Shown here one piece after another: positions 14,799 through 23,845 of a stretch of 42,332 nucleotides of DNA. The DNA is from Chloroflexota bacterium (GTDB taxonomy: Bacteria; Chloroflexota; Dehalococcoidia; JACQUD01), in the NCBI GenBank assembly GCA_016210485.1, contig JACQUD010000002.1, forward strand, positions 1 to 42,332. Reading direction: 5' to 3'. A program made the translations under genes and the position numbers. A model generated the notes under the pieces. That model saw only the letters and a program-made list of their open reading frames with translations. It was not told the origin of the DNA and did not search any database. Within the stretch, counting starts at the first letter, position 1, and the number at the start of each line of letters is the position of its first letter.

Positions 14799-16004
14799 TC
14801 AGTTTCCAGCTCCCCTCTCTTTGAGAAGCTCCACTATCTTATTCAGGATACGCTCGGCCAGCTCCGATTTCAACATCAGGGGCAGGGCCTCCTCCTTCCC
14901 TCGGCAGTCCATGAGGACAGCCCGATTGGTATCGGTGGCGAAGCCGGAGTCGGAGGCAGCCACATCGTTGGCAACTATGAGATCCAGCCCCTTCTCCCGG
15001 AGCTTTTTCCGAGCGTTGGCTACTAAGTTCTCCGTCTCGGCGGCGAAGCCCACCCGCAACACTCCTTTGGGCACCTCTGGGAAGAAGTCCTGGATCTTCT
15101 TCAGCTTAAGAGTCAGGGCTTCTCTACCGGGGCTTTTCTTGACCTTTTGCTTCGCCACCTCAGCGGGGCGGAAATCGCTCACAGCGGCTGCCATAATGAC
15201 GGCGTCGGCCCCTTGGCACGCCGAGAGGATGGCCTCGCGCATTTGGGCCACGGTCTGCACATGCCGCGTCTCCACCCCAAAGGGGTCGGGCAGGGTGGCC
15301 GCGGTCACCAGGGCCACCTGAGCGCCCCGATCTCGAGCGGCCTCGGCTAGGGCATATCCCATTTTACCGGAGGAGCGGTTGGTGATTACACGGACGGGGT
15401 CGATAGGCTCCTGGGTGCCCCCGGCGCTGACCACCACCTTACGCCCCGCCAGGTCGCCGCCCCTGCCCAGGACTTGCTTCAAGGCATCCATTATCTCCTG
15501 GGCGTCCACCAGGCGGCCCAGCCCCATCTCCCCACTGGCCAGGCGGCCATAGCCCGGCCCCACCATGGTGAAGCCTCGCTCCTTGAGCTTGGCCAGGTTC
15601 TCCTGAGTGGCCGCCGCCTGGAACATGGCCGCATCCATTGCCGGTGCCACCAGCACCGGGGCCTGAGTGGCCAGGACGGTGACGGTGAGCATGTCATCTG
15701 CCAGGCCCTGGGCTAGCTTGGCCAGGATGTTGGCCGTGGCCGGGGCAATGACCACCCCCTGGGCGCGGCGAGCCAGAGCTACGTGCTCCACGGCAAACTC
15801 TGAGCTTATATCGAACATATCGGTGATGACGGGGCGTCCGGTGATGGCTCTGAAGGAGAGGAGGGTGACGAACTCCTGGGCGGAGCGGGTCATGATAACG
15901 TTCACCTCGGCCCCGGCCTGGGTGAGTTTGGAGGCCAGGTCCACCGCCTTATAGGCGGCGATGCTTCCTGTGACCCCAAGGATTAGCTTCTTATCCTTAA
16001 GCAT
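14799..16004 (-). CDS. coaBC: Bifunctional phosphopantothenoylcysteine decarboxylase / synthase
   Basis: Two steps of CoA synthesis: CoaB joins cysteine to 4'-phosphopantothenate, and CoaC decarboxylates the product using FMN. 401 residues. The CoaC part (about 1-175) has GSIAAYK, the catalytic His in AVEHVALAR, and PATANILAKLA. The usual PxMNxxMW reads PAMDAAMF and the usual ACG flap reads LASGEMGLGRL, so Asn and Cys are replaced by Asp and Ser. I recall the same PAMD/LASG pattern in other phyla, so this is a lineage variant, not decay. The CoaB part has SAGGTQEPIDPVRVITNRSSGKMG and AAAVSDFRP. Starts 9 nt after coaX, so co-transcribed. Confidence 0.96.
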   Translation of the reverse strand: MLKDKKLILGVTGSIAAYKAVDLASKLTQAGAEVNVIMTRSAQEFVTLLSFRAITGRPVITDMFDISSEFAVEHVALARRAQGVVIAPATANILAKLAQGLADDMLTVTVLATQAPVLVAPAMDAAMFQAAATQENLAKLKERGFTMVGPGYGRLASGEMGLGRLVDAQEIMDALKQVLGRGGDLAGRKVVVSAGGTQEPIDPVRVITNRSSGKMGYALAEAARDRGAQVALVTAATLPDPFGVETRHVQTVAQMREAILSACQGADAVIMAAAVSDFRPAEVAKQKVKKSPGREALTLKLKKIQDFFPEVPKGVLRVGFAAETENLVANARKKLREKGLDLIVANDVAASDSGFATDTNRAVLMDCRGKEEALPLMLKSELAERILNKIVELLKERGAGN

Positions 16005-16013
16005 TATCTACCG

Positions 16014-16793
16014 CTATCCTGGCGAAGCAGGGATATTTAGCTCATGGATGAGCCTGAGCCCCACCAGGGTCAAGTCCGGGTTCACAACATCGAAGGCGGT
16101 GGTCTCCTTGGCTATAATCTGGGCCAGGCCGCCTGTGGCCACCACCCTGACCATGCCCCCTATCTCCTGGCGGAAGCGTTGCACTAGCCCCTCCACCATG
16201 GCTACATAGCCGAAGATGAGCCCAGATTGCATGCTGGCCACGGTGTTCTTGCCTATGGCCGCCTTCGGCCGGGTCAGCTCGATGCGCGGGAGGCGAGCTG
16301 TCCTCTCGAAGAGGGCATCTGTGGCGATGCCCAGGCCAGGAAAGATAGCACCTCCCAGGTAGTCCCCTTCCTTGGAGACAGCATCGAACACCGTGGCAGT
16401 GCCGAAGTCTACTACAATGACCGGCCCGCCATAGAGCTTATAGGCCGCCAGAGCATCCACCACCCGGTCCGCCCCCACCTCCCGAGGGTTATCGTAAAGG
16501 ATACGCACCCCGGTCTTGATGCCCGTTCCCACCACTAGAGGTGAGACCTTGAGATAGCGCTGGCACATCTCCTCGAAGGTGGAGATGAGGGGTGGCACTA
16601 CGCTGCACAGGATGGCATCGCTAACGATAGATGAGGAGAGCCCTTGGGTTTTCAACAGATCGAAGAGCATCACCGCATACTCGTCAGGCATCTTGTGGAC
16701 ATCGCTATATAGCCGCCAGGAAGCTCTCAATGTCTCCCCATCGAAGATGCCCAGGACGATATTGGTATTTCCTATGTCCGCAGCTAGAAGCAT
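16014..16793 (-). CDS. coaX: Type III pantothenate kinase
   Basis: Phosphorylates pantothenate, the first step of CoA synthesis. 259 residues, normal for CoaX. The ATG has GGGAGGAGCTA directly upstream. N-terminal MLLAADIGNTNIVLGIFDG contains the phosphate-binding DxGNT motif of the ASKHA fold. GADRVVDALAAY and VVDFGTATVFDAV carry the catalytic and substrate residues, and GGAIFPGLGIATDALFERTARLP follows. Type III kinases are generally insensitive to CoA feedback and often use a monovalent cation (family knowledge). First gene of a two-gene CoA operon with coaBC, driven by a clear promoter. Confidence 0.97.
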   Translation of the reverse strand: MLLAADIGNTNIVLGIFDGETLRASWRLYSDVHKMPDEYAVMLFDLLKTQGLSSSIVSDAILCSVVPPLISTFEEMCQRYLKVSPLVVGTGIKTGVRILYDNPREVGADRVVDALAAYKLYGGPVIVVDFGTATVFDAVSKEGDYLGGAIFPGLGIATDALFERTARLPRIELTRPKAAIGKNTVASMQSGLIFGYVAMVEGLVQRFRQEIGGMVRVVATGGLAQIIAKETTAFDVVNPDLTLVGLRLIHELNIPASPG

Positions 16794-16830
16794 TAGCTCC
16801 TCCCACTGCTGGTAAACAGGCTTCAGAGGA

Positions 16831-16860
16831 ATTATAGCTTACAGGAAGCAAAACAGGCAA
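16831..16860 (-). promoter_or_regulatory. Sigma70-type promoter of coaX-coaBC
   Basis: Minus strand: TTGCCT (16855-16860), 18-nt spacer, TATAAT (16831-16836), about 37 nt before the coaX ATG. Confidence 0.7.
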
Positions 16861-16896
16861 GCTTACCTTCAGGGTCGTTTAGGAACACCCTGTACT

Positions 16897-17160
16897 CTAG
16901 TAGAAGGTGTCATGCCCTTGGCCGAAGGCCTCCACGGGGTCCGAGTCCGACCGGAGAGAGGCCCCCTGTTGCCAGATGTAAAAAGGCACTCCCAGGGGGT
17001 TCAGGTGAGCGTCCACGAACTCCTGCACCTGGGCCGCCACGTCGCGCCTCAAGGCTTCTTGGCTCCGGTAGGCGGGGCGCAAACGGGCATCAGCCAAATG
17101 CTCCGCCAGCCTCTCGGCGAAATCCGCCACACCCATATACTTCGGCCTCTCTATCTTCAC
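16897..17160 (-). CDS. Small hypothetical protein downstream of MFS transporter
   Basis: 87 residues, not recognised. The GTG start overlaps the MFS stop (GTGA). An ATG at 17136 with GAGAGG upstream is an alternative that would remove eight residues. Composition is mixed charged/helical (DFAERLAEHLADARLRP, LRRDVAAQVQEFVDAHLNP) with an aromatic C-terminal part (PFYIWQQG) and no membrane segment or metal motif. It is the last gene of the purH-GalT-GT2-MFS run. Translational coupling suggests it is real. Confidence 0.6.
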   Translation of the reverse strand: MKIERPKYMGVADFAERLAEHLADARLRPAYRSQEALRRDVAAQVQEFVDAHLNPLGVPFYIWQQGASLRSDSDPVEAFGQGHDTFY

Positions 17161-18521
17161 CTCCTTGGCTCATGCCCCAGGCTTACCTGGCTGGCCCTCG
17201 CCAGGGATAGGCGCCGGGCCTGTCCCGCCACCAGCCTCACCTTGCGAGGGGCCGCCATCCAGATAAGAGATGCTGCCAGCACCAGACACACCATGACCGT
17301 CGCCAGGGCCACCCTGTAGTCCCCAGCGATATCGTAGATCAGACCTCCCAGGTAGGAACCCATGGCCCCTCCCACACCGAAGCCAGCCGTGACCACGCCG
17401 TTGATAGAACCGAAATTCTTGCCCTGGAACAGGTCGGCAGCGGTGGGGGCAAAGGTAGATGTATTGATACCTACCCCCAGTCCGAAAGCCACGGCGAAGA
17501 GATAGAGTAGCCAAGGATGGCGAGAGTCGCTGACGAAAAGCAGCATGCTCACCCCAATGACCATAAGGAAAATACCCAGGGTAACAGTTATCTCGCGGCC
17601 TATACGGTCCGAAAGGAGTCCGCCCAAATTCCCCACAGTGCTCATGGCCCCGTAAAGGGCGAAGATGAGGGTGGCGAAGACTTTGCCATAGCCAGCATCA
17701 ACAATCAAAGCTATCTGATGCACCAACAGGACGGTGAGGCCAATGCCCCAAAGGAAGAAGGAGGCAAAAAACAAAGCCCAGAACCGGCGGTTCCTCAGAG
17801 CCCTACCCAATGTCCACTCCGTTGTCACCCACTGGACATCCACAATGGTAGAGTCAGCGGGGGCTGGTCCAGCTCGGGAGGGTGCTTCCGGGCGCAGGCC
17901 ATCGATCTCCTGACCCACATCCCGGGGGTGGCGCTTGTGGAAGATAATGGCCAGAGGGATGATGATACCCGCAACTGCCACCCCCCAGATGATGTAGGCC
18001 ACCCTCCAGCTCCAGACGGCGATCATGAGTTGGGTGAGGAAGGGAGAAAAGAAGGCCAGGGCTGCCATGGCTTGGAACATGCCCATGGCGGCCCCCCGCT
18101 TTCGAACGAACCAGTTGGACAAGACCACACTGTGGGGAACATACCCCGTCAAGCACGCCCCCAGGGCCATGAGCATCCACAACAGATAAAACTGCCACAG
18201 GGCGCTGCCCCGGCTGGCGATGAGCGCCCCCAGGCCCAAGATGGCCGCCCCCACGGGCACTATCCTGCGCGTCCCCAGTCGGTCGGCCAAGGTGCCCACA
18301 ATGGGCGCTGACAAACCATAGACCACCACATTGGCCGAGTAGATGCCCGAGGCTGCAGCACGGCTCCAGCCGAGGTCATCCACCATGACCAGGAAGAAAC
18401 GGGAGAAGGAATGGCGGATGCTATAGCTGATGGCCATAGCAGTCCCCGAGACTGCCACTATGACCCAGCCATAGAATATAGGTGGGCTTTTGGCCTTACC
18501 CAAGGGCGTCACCTCCGCCAC
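17157..18521 (-). CDS. Major facilitator superfamily transporter
   Basis: A 454-residue integral membrane protein with about 12 hydrophobic segments split by a central hydrophilic loop (about 208-240, PEAPSRAGPAPADSTIVDVQW). The loop 2-3 MFS signature appears as GTLADRLGTRRIV and its second-half counterpart as GGLLSDRIGREITV. The layout and YGWVIVAVSGTAMAISY start resemble the monocarboxylate/oxalate-formate antiporter groups, so an organic anion is a reasonable but unproven substrate. The GTG start lies inside the last 13 bases of the glycosyltransferase gene, so translation is probably coupled. A GTG three codons later is an alternative. Confidence 0.88.
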   Translation of the reverse strand: MAEVTPLGKAKSPPIFYGWVIVAVSGTAMAISYSIRHSFSRFFLVMVDDLGWSRAAASGIYSANVVVYGLSAPIVGTLADRLGTRRIVPVGAAILGLGALIASRGSALWQFYLLWMLMALGACLTGYVPHSVVLSNWFVRKRGAAMGMFQAMAALAFFSPFLTQLMIAVWSWRVAYIIWGVAVAGIIIPLAIIFHKRHPRDVGQEIDGLRPEAPSRAGPAPADSTIVDVQWVTTEWTLGRALRNRRFWALFFASFFLWGIGLTVLLVHQIALIVDAGYGKVFATLIFALYGAMSTVGNLGGLLSDRIGREITVTLGIFLMVIGVSMLLFVSDSRHPWLLYLFAVAFGLGVGINTSTFAPTAADLFQGKNFGSINGVVTAGFGVGGAMGSYLGGLIYDIAGDYRVALATVMVCLVLAASLIWMAAPRKVRLVAGQARRLSLARASQVSLGHEPRR

Positions 18522-19222
18522 GGGCGCTGGAAGCGGAGCCTGAGCAGCCCCTGGATGTCCCGGTACACGGTGCTCCCTATCTTTACCCGGCTGTCGGGGT
18601 CCTCCGTCCAGGAGACGGGGATGTCTCTGATGCGGTAGCCTCGCTTCACGGCGATGATGAGGAGCTCAGTATCGAAGAACCATCCGGTATCCCGGGTCAG
18701 GGGGAGCAGGTCCTGGGCTGCCTTTCGGGATATGGCCTTGAAGCCGCACTGCGCGTCGGAGAAGGGTGTAAAGAACATGGCCTTTATGAGGAAGTTGTAA
18801 CTCCGGGATAGGACGTCCCGCTTCAAGGAGCGCCGCAGCCGGGAGCCGGGCAGGAGACGAGAGCCCACCGCCAGGTCATATCCCTCCTCGGCGATGGCTC
18901 TGATGAGGGGGGGATAGGCCTCCAGGCCTGTGGACAGGTCTACATCCATGTAGCTGAGGATGTCGGCGTCGCTCTCCAGCCAGGCGCGGCGCAGGGCACG
19001 GCCCCTCCCCCTCTCCTCTAGACGGATGCAGGAGACGGTGGGATGCTCCCTGGACAGCGCCTGGGCCAGGGCCAGAGTGCCGTCGGTAGAGCCGTTATCG
19101 GCGATGACTATTCGCCACTGCCACGGAAGATGCTCGCCCAGGAAAGCCCGCAGCCGGGCCACGCTGGGAACCAGAGCCTTCTCTTCGTTCAACACCGGAA
19201 TGACGACGTCTATGGCGGTCAC
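18509..19222 (-). CDS. Family 2 glycosyltransferase (dolichyl-phosphate sugar synthase-like)
   Basis: 237 residues, GT-A fold. MTAIDVVIPVLNEE starts the nucleotide-sugar domain. ADNGSTDGT binds the nucleotide. MDVDLSTGLEAY contains the DxD-like metal site. FSDAQCGFKAISR and GWFFDTELLIIA are typical of the DPM1/ALG5/GtrB subgroup, which moves a sugar from NDP-sugar to a polyprenyl phosphate at the membrane. There are no C-terminal membrane helices, so it is of the soluble DPM1 type. The GTG start lies one base after the GalT-like stop. The GalT-like protein upstream could supply an activated sugar (inference). Confidence 0.88.
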   Translation of the reverse strand: MTAIDVVIPVLNEEKALVPSVARLRAFLGEHLPWQWRIVIADNGSTDGTLALAQALSREHPTVSCIRLEERGRGRALRRAWLESDADILSYMDVDLSTGLEAYPPLIRAIAEEGYDLAVGSRLLPGSRLRRSLKRDVLSRSYNFLIKAMFFTPFSDAQCGFKAISRKAAQDLLPLTRDTGWFFDTELLIIAVKRGYRIRDIPVSWTEDPDSRVKIGSTVYRDIQGLLRLRFQRPWRR

Positions 19223-19223
19223 G

Positions 19224-20333
19224 TTATTCTGTCAGCCCGCACGTTCGAAACATGAAGTGAGCTACTTGAAAGGGGTCTGAGGCGACGACGCTCTGGGCAT
19301 AAAGTTCCATGGTGCCGATATCCGAGGCCCGGCTGGTGAGGTCCCCTCTGTCCACCAGTCGGGCGACCATGGGGAAGCCTTCCCAGCTCTCCGGGGTGGG
19401 GGCCAGTGGGGGGCCGAAGATGGCCAGGTTGAAGGAAACAGCCCGCAGGCTTTGCCGGTAGCAGGTCAAGGCATCGAACACCAACTGCTTGAATCCCCTG
19501 CCCATCTCCGGGGTCAGGATGATGACCTCCTTCTCTTTTATGGGGGTGAGGTAGATCAGGAGCTGACATCCATCCCGCTCGAAGGCCAGGCCCAGAGCCT
19601 GGTGTACCCGGTAGAGGTCCTGGAAGTAGTCAGAGCCGTGCTCCTTTTTGTAGGCCAGGGCGGCGAGGCGCTGGGCCTCCACCTTGGCGTAGTGCTGGCC
19701 CCGGCCCAGCATCACCTGGGAGTGAGTATGGATGAGGGTGGCCCCGGCGCGCCACAGGCAGTTCCACAGGAAGAAGGGATATCGGGCTGAGGAGTCGGCT
19801 TTATGGGCCGCCGCCAGCCAGCGCCAGGCCACATCCAGCATGTCATCGAAGTGCTTCCAGGATACCACCAGGGGATTGTGCTCCCCCTCTATAACGATCA
19901 TGGCGTGCAGGCCGTCATATTTGGCGATGTTGGCGGCACTGAGACAGTATCGCCCGCGCACCCGCCCGAAGGTGTCCTCGGGTGTCTTGGCGAGGGGATT
20001 GTCCAGAGGCTCTACGATCCTGATGCTATCGTCGATGATCTGGGCCAGGGCGCCCAGGCGTTCCCTGGCGGAGACGGGCCGGCTGGCTCGCAGCTTGTTG
20101 AATAGGGTGCCCTCCAGGGTAACCTTGTTCAGGATTTTGATGATCTTCTGCTCTTTGACCGCTTGCACGGAGCCGAAGTTCTCCCTCACCAACTCCTCCA
20201 TATCGGGAGTGGGCTGGAGATAGCCCGTAACCGCCTGGAGGTGAAAGAGGCGGTGGAAAAGCTCCTTCTCCTGGGGAGGCAGCGCCCCCACCAGACGAGG
20301 CAGGTCGATGATGCTGGCAGTGTCTTTGTCCAT
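19224..20333 (-). CDS. GalT-like HIT-superfamily protein
   Basis: 369 residues from the ATG at 20333; the ORF track's extra six codons rely on a TTG overlapping purH. The central GATLIHTHSQVML matches the HxHxQ active-site motif of galactose-1-phosphate uridylyltransferases, and YDGLHAMIVIEGEHNPL resembles the strand before it. It would handle a nucleoside diphosphate-sugar or dinucleotide through a His-bound intermediate. Actual substrate unknown. The N-terminal ~110 residues look like a helical extension not typical of GalT. It sits 8 nt after purH and 1 nt before a glycosyltransferase, so it belongs to the same transcript. Confidence 0.72.
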   Translation of the reverse strand: MDKDTASIIDLPRLVGALPPQEKELFHRLFHLQAVTGYLQPTPDMEELVRENFGSVQAVKEQKIIKILNKVTLEGTLFNKLRASRPVSARERLGALAQIIDDSIRIVEPLDNPLAKTPEDTFGRVRGRYCLSAANIAKYDGLHAMIVIEGEHNPLVVSWKHFDDMLDVAWRWLAAAHKADSSARYPFFLWNCLWRAGATLIHTHSQVMLGRGQHYAKVEAQRLAALAYKKEHGSDYFQDLYRVHQALGLAFERDGCQLLIYLTPIKEKEVIILTPEMGRGFKQLVFDALTCYRQSLRAVSFNLAIFGPPLAPTPESWEGFPMVARLVDRGDLTSRASDIGTMELYAQSVVASDPFQVAHFMFRTCGLTE

Positions 20334-20341
20334 AAAGATGC

Positions 20342-21904
20342 TCAGTGCCAAAAGGCCCGTTCGCCGGTGAGTACCATAGCCATGCCAGCGCTATCGGCGG
20401 CGGCGATAGAGGCCTGATCGTTGGCTGAGCCCCCCTGCTGGACGATGGCCGCGATGCCGTATTGGGCCGCCAACTCCACGCTGTCGGGGAAGGGGAAGAA
20501 GCTGTCCGAGGCCAGGATGGCTCCCCGTGCCCGTTCTCCCGCCTGCTCTAGGGCCAGGCGTGCCGCCCCCACGCGGCTCACCTGTCCGCTGCCGATGCCC
20601 AGGCTGACTCCGCCCGCGCCGTCCCACACCAGGATAGTGTTGGAGCGGATATGTCGCAAAAGCAGCCAGGCCTCCTCCATCCAGCGGAGTTGGTCGGGCG
20701 TGGGCGCCGCCTTGGTGACGACGCGCCACCCGGAGGAGCTAACGGGCCGAAGGTTGGCTTCCTGCAAGAGGAGGCCGCCTGGGATGTGTTTGAGGTTTAT
20801 GCTCCCGATAGGAAGGGGTTCTAGGGGAGGGACGGTGTATAGGATCATCCGGCGACGGGTATCGCGCAGGATGGCGACTGCCTCCTCCGCCGCGCCAGGG
20901 GCCACGATAGCGTCTATGTTGGAGGCCTCCTGCCCCTTGAACTTGGCCACCACCTGGGCTGTGGCCACGTCTATGGCCTGATTGAGGCCGATGATGCCGC
21001 CGAAGGCGGAAGTGGCATCGGCATGGATGGCCTTCTCTAACGCCTCTGCCAGGCTCCTGCCAAAGGCGAAGCCGCTGGGTGTGGCGTGCTTGATGACGGC
21101 CACCGCCGGGCGGTCGCGGAACTCGCGCACCGTCTCCAGGGCCGCCGAGAGGTCGTTAACATTGCAGAGGGAGAGCTCTTGCCCCAGGACCTGACTCCCC
21201 ACCGCCAGGCTGCTGTAGGCCACCCGAGGCTCTATGTAGAAGGCCCCCCGCTGATGGGGGTTCTCCCCGTAGCGGAGCACCCCGCGACGCTGGTAGGCCA
21301 GGGTCAGCTCCTCCGGGAAATAGGGCGCTGTCTTGTCCTGGCGCAGGTACTGGGCGATAACGGTGTCGTAGTAGGCCACGTGCTGGAAGGCCTTCTGGGC
21401 CAGGCGCTGCCGCTCCTCCAGGCCTACCAGCCCTTTTTCCAGGGCCTCCAGAATTTGAGGATAGTCAGCGGGGTCGCAGACCACCAGCACATGGGGGAAG
21501 TTCTTGGCTGCCGAGCGTAGCATGGTCGGGCCGCCGATGTCAATGTTCTCCAGGGCCTCATCCAGGGTGACGCCCGGCCTGGCCACGGTCTGGGCGAAGG
21601 GGTAGAGGTTCACCGCCACCAGGTCTATGCCCTGGAAGCCGTGCCTTTTCATCTGCTCCCGGTGGTCGGGGATGTCGCGGCGGAAGAGGATGCCGCTGTG
21701 GACGGCGGGGTGGAGGGTCTTTACCCGGCCATCCAGCATCTCGGGGAAGTCCGTCATCTCTTCGATGCCCCGGACAGCGACGCCGGCCCCCTCCAGGGCC
21801 CTTTTTGTGCCGCCGGTGGAGAAGAGCTCCATCCCCTGGTCCACTAGCCCTTTGCCGAAATCGACGATCCCTGTCTTGTCATAGACGCTGAGGATGGCGC
21901 GCAA
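20342..21904 (-). CDS. purH: Bifunctional AICAR transformylase / IMP cyclohydrolase
   Basis: Catalyses the last two steps to IMP. 520 residues, normal length. The start is a TTG (MRAILSVYDKTGIVDF) with AGGGGGAAT eight nt upstream. The N-terminal cyclohydrolase (MGS-like) domain shows STGGTKRALEGAG, MLDGRVKTLHP and NLYPF. The C-terminal transformylase domain includes RYGENPHQ, the VIKHATPSGFA catalytic region with KH, and DSFFPFPDSVE. The Phe-Pro-rich end SANDQASIAAADSAGMAMV is typical. It lies 147 nt downstream of the AOR in the same orientation, so it may share the purF transcript or have its own start in that gap. Confidence 0.97.
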   Translation of the reverse strand: MRAILSVYDKTGIVDFGKGLVDQGMELFSTGGTKRALEGAGVAVRGIEEMTDFPEMLDGRVKTLHPAVHSGILFRRDIPDHREQMKRHGFQGIDLVAVNLYPFAQTVARPGVTLDEALENIDIGGPTMLRSAAKNFPHVLVVCDPADYPQILEALEKGLVGLEERQRLAQKAFQHVAYYDTVIAQYLRQDKTAPYFPEELTLAYQRRGVLRYGENPHQRGAFYIEPRVAYSSLAVGSQVLGQELSLCNVNDLSAALETVREFRDRPAVAVIKHATPSGFAFGRSLAEALEKAIHADATSAFGGIIGLNQAIDVATAQVVAKFKGQEASNIDAIVAPGAAEEAVAILRDTRRRMILYTVPPLEPLPIGSINLKHIPGGLLLQEANLRPVSSSGWRVVTKAAPTPDQLRWMEEAWLLLRHIRSNTILVWDGAGGVSLGIGSGQVSRVGAARLALEQAGERARGAILASDSFFPFPDSVELAAQYGIAAIVQQGGSANDQASIAAADSAGMAMVLTGERAFWH

Positions 21905-21953
21905 AGTTTATTCCCCCTTCATTCAACAGAATCTCTTGCTTGTAGCGCAGGCT

Positions 21954-22046
21954 TCAAGCGCTCATACTCTTCCCGATGGCTTCGAGATATTCTTCTATTT
22001 CAGAGATAGAGGGTAACCCCGTATCTCGGCATGGGATATGTGGCAA
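21954..22046 (-). pseudogene. Possible 30-codon ORF fragment between AOR and purH
   Basis: A TTG-started frame ends GLPSISEIEEYLEAIGKSMSA-stop and looks coding in composition. It has no clear ribosome site. It may be a true small peptide, or the remnant of a gene or of the AOR tail. Not recognised. Confidence 0.25.
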
Positions 22047-22051
22047 AGAAC

Positions 22052-23845
22052 TTAGCTCACCAGACTCATAGATTTGAGCGCCGGGAGCAGGAAGTCGAGC
22101 CCTAGTCGCTCCAGGCCTTCTCTCGGTGGCAAGCCTTCCTCGGTCAGCCTCAGGTTTTTCACGTAATACCTTTTTTTCTCCGCCTCAAACTCCGCTTTAT
22201 CCCACACCCATGTATTGCCGTATTTGTCAGTAATGGGTTCATCGAAGGCCCGTGGGGGGAAGTTGTCATCTTTAGAGGGATGATACCCTTCCCTGAGGCT
22301 GAGACACCTGTTGAAGTAGTAGTTTCTCAGAGCTATATCCTTAACATCGTCCAGGGACAGATTCCATCCACAAGCAGCATTCAGGAATACCCTGGTAGCC
22401 TCCTCTATGGAGCCCCATATTTGCTGAAACGGAGGTGTGGTAAAAATGCATGCTGTCGCTGCCTCCGTCAAGGCTGATTCTATGCCGTGGCCCATGCGGG
22501 CGCCGTTATGGCTCGTGGCGAAGGGAATGCCCCAGGCAACCTCCTTATTGCGCACATCGTATGTTGGGGCAGCGCACCCATGAACCTCAAATGCATACCA
22601 CTTAGATTTCTCTCCGAAGACCTGGTAGGCTCGTCGGAATCCTTCGGCGAGAGCAGCGGGCGCCCGGCCTTGTTTATAGGCGATTTTCTTCATGAGCTCA
22701 CAGGTGGCCGCCACATCGCCCCAACGCAGGTCGATTCCGCCAAGGTCTTCTTTAGTGATGATCCCATGCTCGTAGAGGTCCATGGCCCAGGCTACTATCC
22801 CCCCCAGCTCCTCGCCGTCCATCCCCAGCTCGTCCTCTAGTGTCGCTATCTCCAGCATCTCTTCGAAGCCTACCATAATGTTGGCATTGAAGCCCCCCAC
22901 GTTATCGTGCCTTATCTCGCCTCCGAAGGCTCCCTTAGGCCCATTCTTAAAGTAAGGGACAAAACAAGCGGCGGCGCACCCGGGGCAACCGTCCGTCCAG
23001 ATATGGTACTTCAAGCAATGGTCGAGGTAGTTGCTTTCCTCAACAATTTCATGATACCCGAAGTGATTGTTCTTGATTCCCTCGGCGGCGTAGCGTAGCA
23101 GAGGGGCCGGCGACGCTGTGGCTCCCCACCGACTCCTGGACAGCTTGTGTAACGCTGTTTTTGAGCTGACAGCGTAGGTCCTGAATAGCTCCCAAACCTT
23201 CTGATGGTCGGCGTAGGAGGGGCCTTTAGTTCCCCTCACGGCGATAGCCTTGAGATTCTTGGAGCCCATCACCGCGCCGCACCCCCATTTGGAGGCGCTA
23301 TGGACAAACTCCGTGGTTGCGTTGGCGTATCTCACCAGGTTCTCGCCGGCAGGGCCTATACAGAGCACTCCGAACATCTCGCCGGTCTCCTCGTTCAATC
23401 TATCCCGCAGCATGACCTCAGTCTCTTGCTTCCACTTGCCCCACAGGTCCGAGGCATCTCGAATCTCTACCTTGTCATCATAGACGTAAAGATAGACCGG
23501 CCTCTTCGCCCTGCCTTTGAACAGAATCCCTGCCCCATATTGGGCTTTCACTATCTCATCGCCGATGTAGCCGGAGACAGTGCTTCTCCCAGCCCAGTTA
23601 GTCAGGGGGGATTTGAAGCTCAAAACCATCTTCGTTCCCAGGAGGCCCGTTAACGGCCCTACGCCGACGTGGAGGATGTTATCTGGACCGAGGGCATCTG
23701 CCCCCTGAGGCACCAAGTCCCACATCAGTTTGTTGGCTAGCCCCCTGGCTCCCAGGTATTTTTTGACATCTTCGGTGACGTCTAAGACCCGGCTGGTCTC
23801 TTTCGTCAAATCTACTTCTAATAGCTTGAAGTTGACTTCAGACAT
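22052..23845 (-). CDS. Aldehyde:ferredoxin oxidoreductase family tungstoenzyme (AOR-1)
   Basis: 597 residues from the ATG at 23845, which has GTGGAGG 8 nt upstream; the ORF-track extension of 21 codons lies inside the ferredoxin gene. The N-terminal AOR domain shows LGARGLANKLMWDLVP, GPLTGLLGTKMV and SGYIGDEIVKAQYGAGILFKG (tungstopterin region). The Fe-S site is CPGCAAAC (CxxCxxxC), with a later Cys in EAATACIFTTPPF. These enzymes oxidise aldehydes to carboxylates, or the reverse, with ferredoxin. Related BamB-type proteins reduce aromatic CoA esters, so the substrate is open. Its start overlaps the 4Fe-4S protein gene by 8 nt, which marks that protein as the likely electron partner. Confidence 0.9.
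   Translation of the reverse strand: MSEVNFKLLEVDLTKETSRVLDVTEDVKKYLGARGLANKLMWDLVPQGADALGPDNILHVGVGPLTGLLGTKMVLSFKSPLTNWAGRSTVSGYIGDEIVKAQYGAGILFKGRAKRPVYLYVYDDKVEIRDASDLWGKWKQETEVMLRDRLNEETGEMFGVLCIGPAGENLVRYANATTEFVHSASKWGCGAVMGSKNLKAIAVRGTKGPSYADHQKVWELFRTYAVSSKTALHKLSRSRWGATASPAPLLRYAAEGIKNNHFGYHEIVEESNYLDHCLKYHIWTDGCPGCAAACFVPYFKNGPKGAFGGEIRHDNVGGFNANIMVGFEEMLEIATLEDELGMDGEELGGIVAWAMDLYEHGIITKEDLGGIDLRWGDVAATCELMKKIAYKQGRAPAALAEGFRRAYQVFGEKSKWYAFEVHGCAAPTYDVRNKEVAWGIPFATSHNGARMGHGIESALTEAATACIFTTPPFQQIWGSIEEATRVFLNAACGWNLSLDDVKDIALRNYYFNRCLSLREGYHPSKDDNFPPRAFDEPITDKYGNTWVWDKAEFEAEKKRYYVKNLRLTEEGLPPREGLERLGLDFLLPALKSMSLVS

Noticed and set aside
14799-16004. CoaBC with Asp for Asn in PxMNxxMW and Ser for the flap Cys
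   Set aside because: Considered as enzyme decay, but the PAMD/LASG combination is known to me from functional CoaBC of other phyla; treated as a lineage variant.
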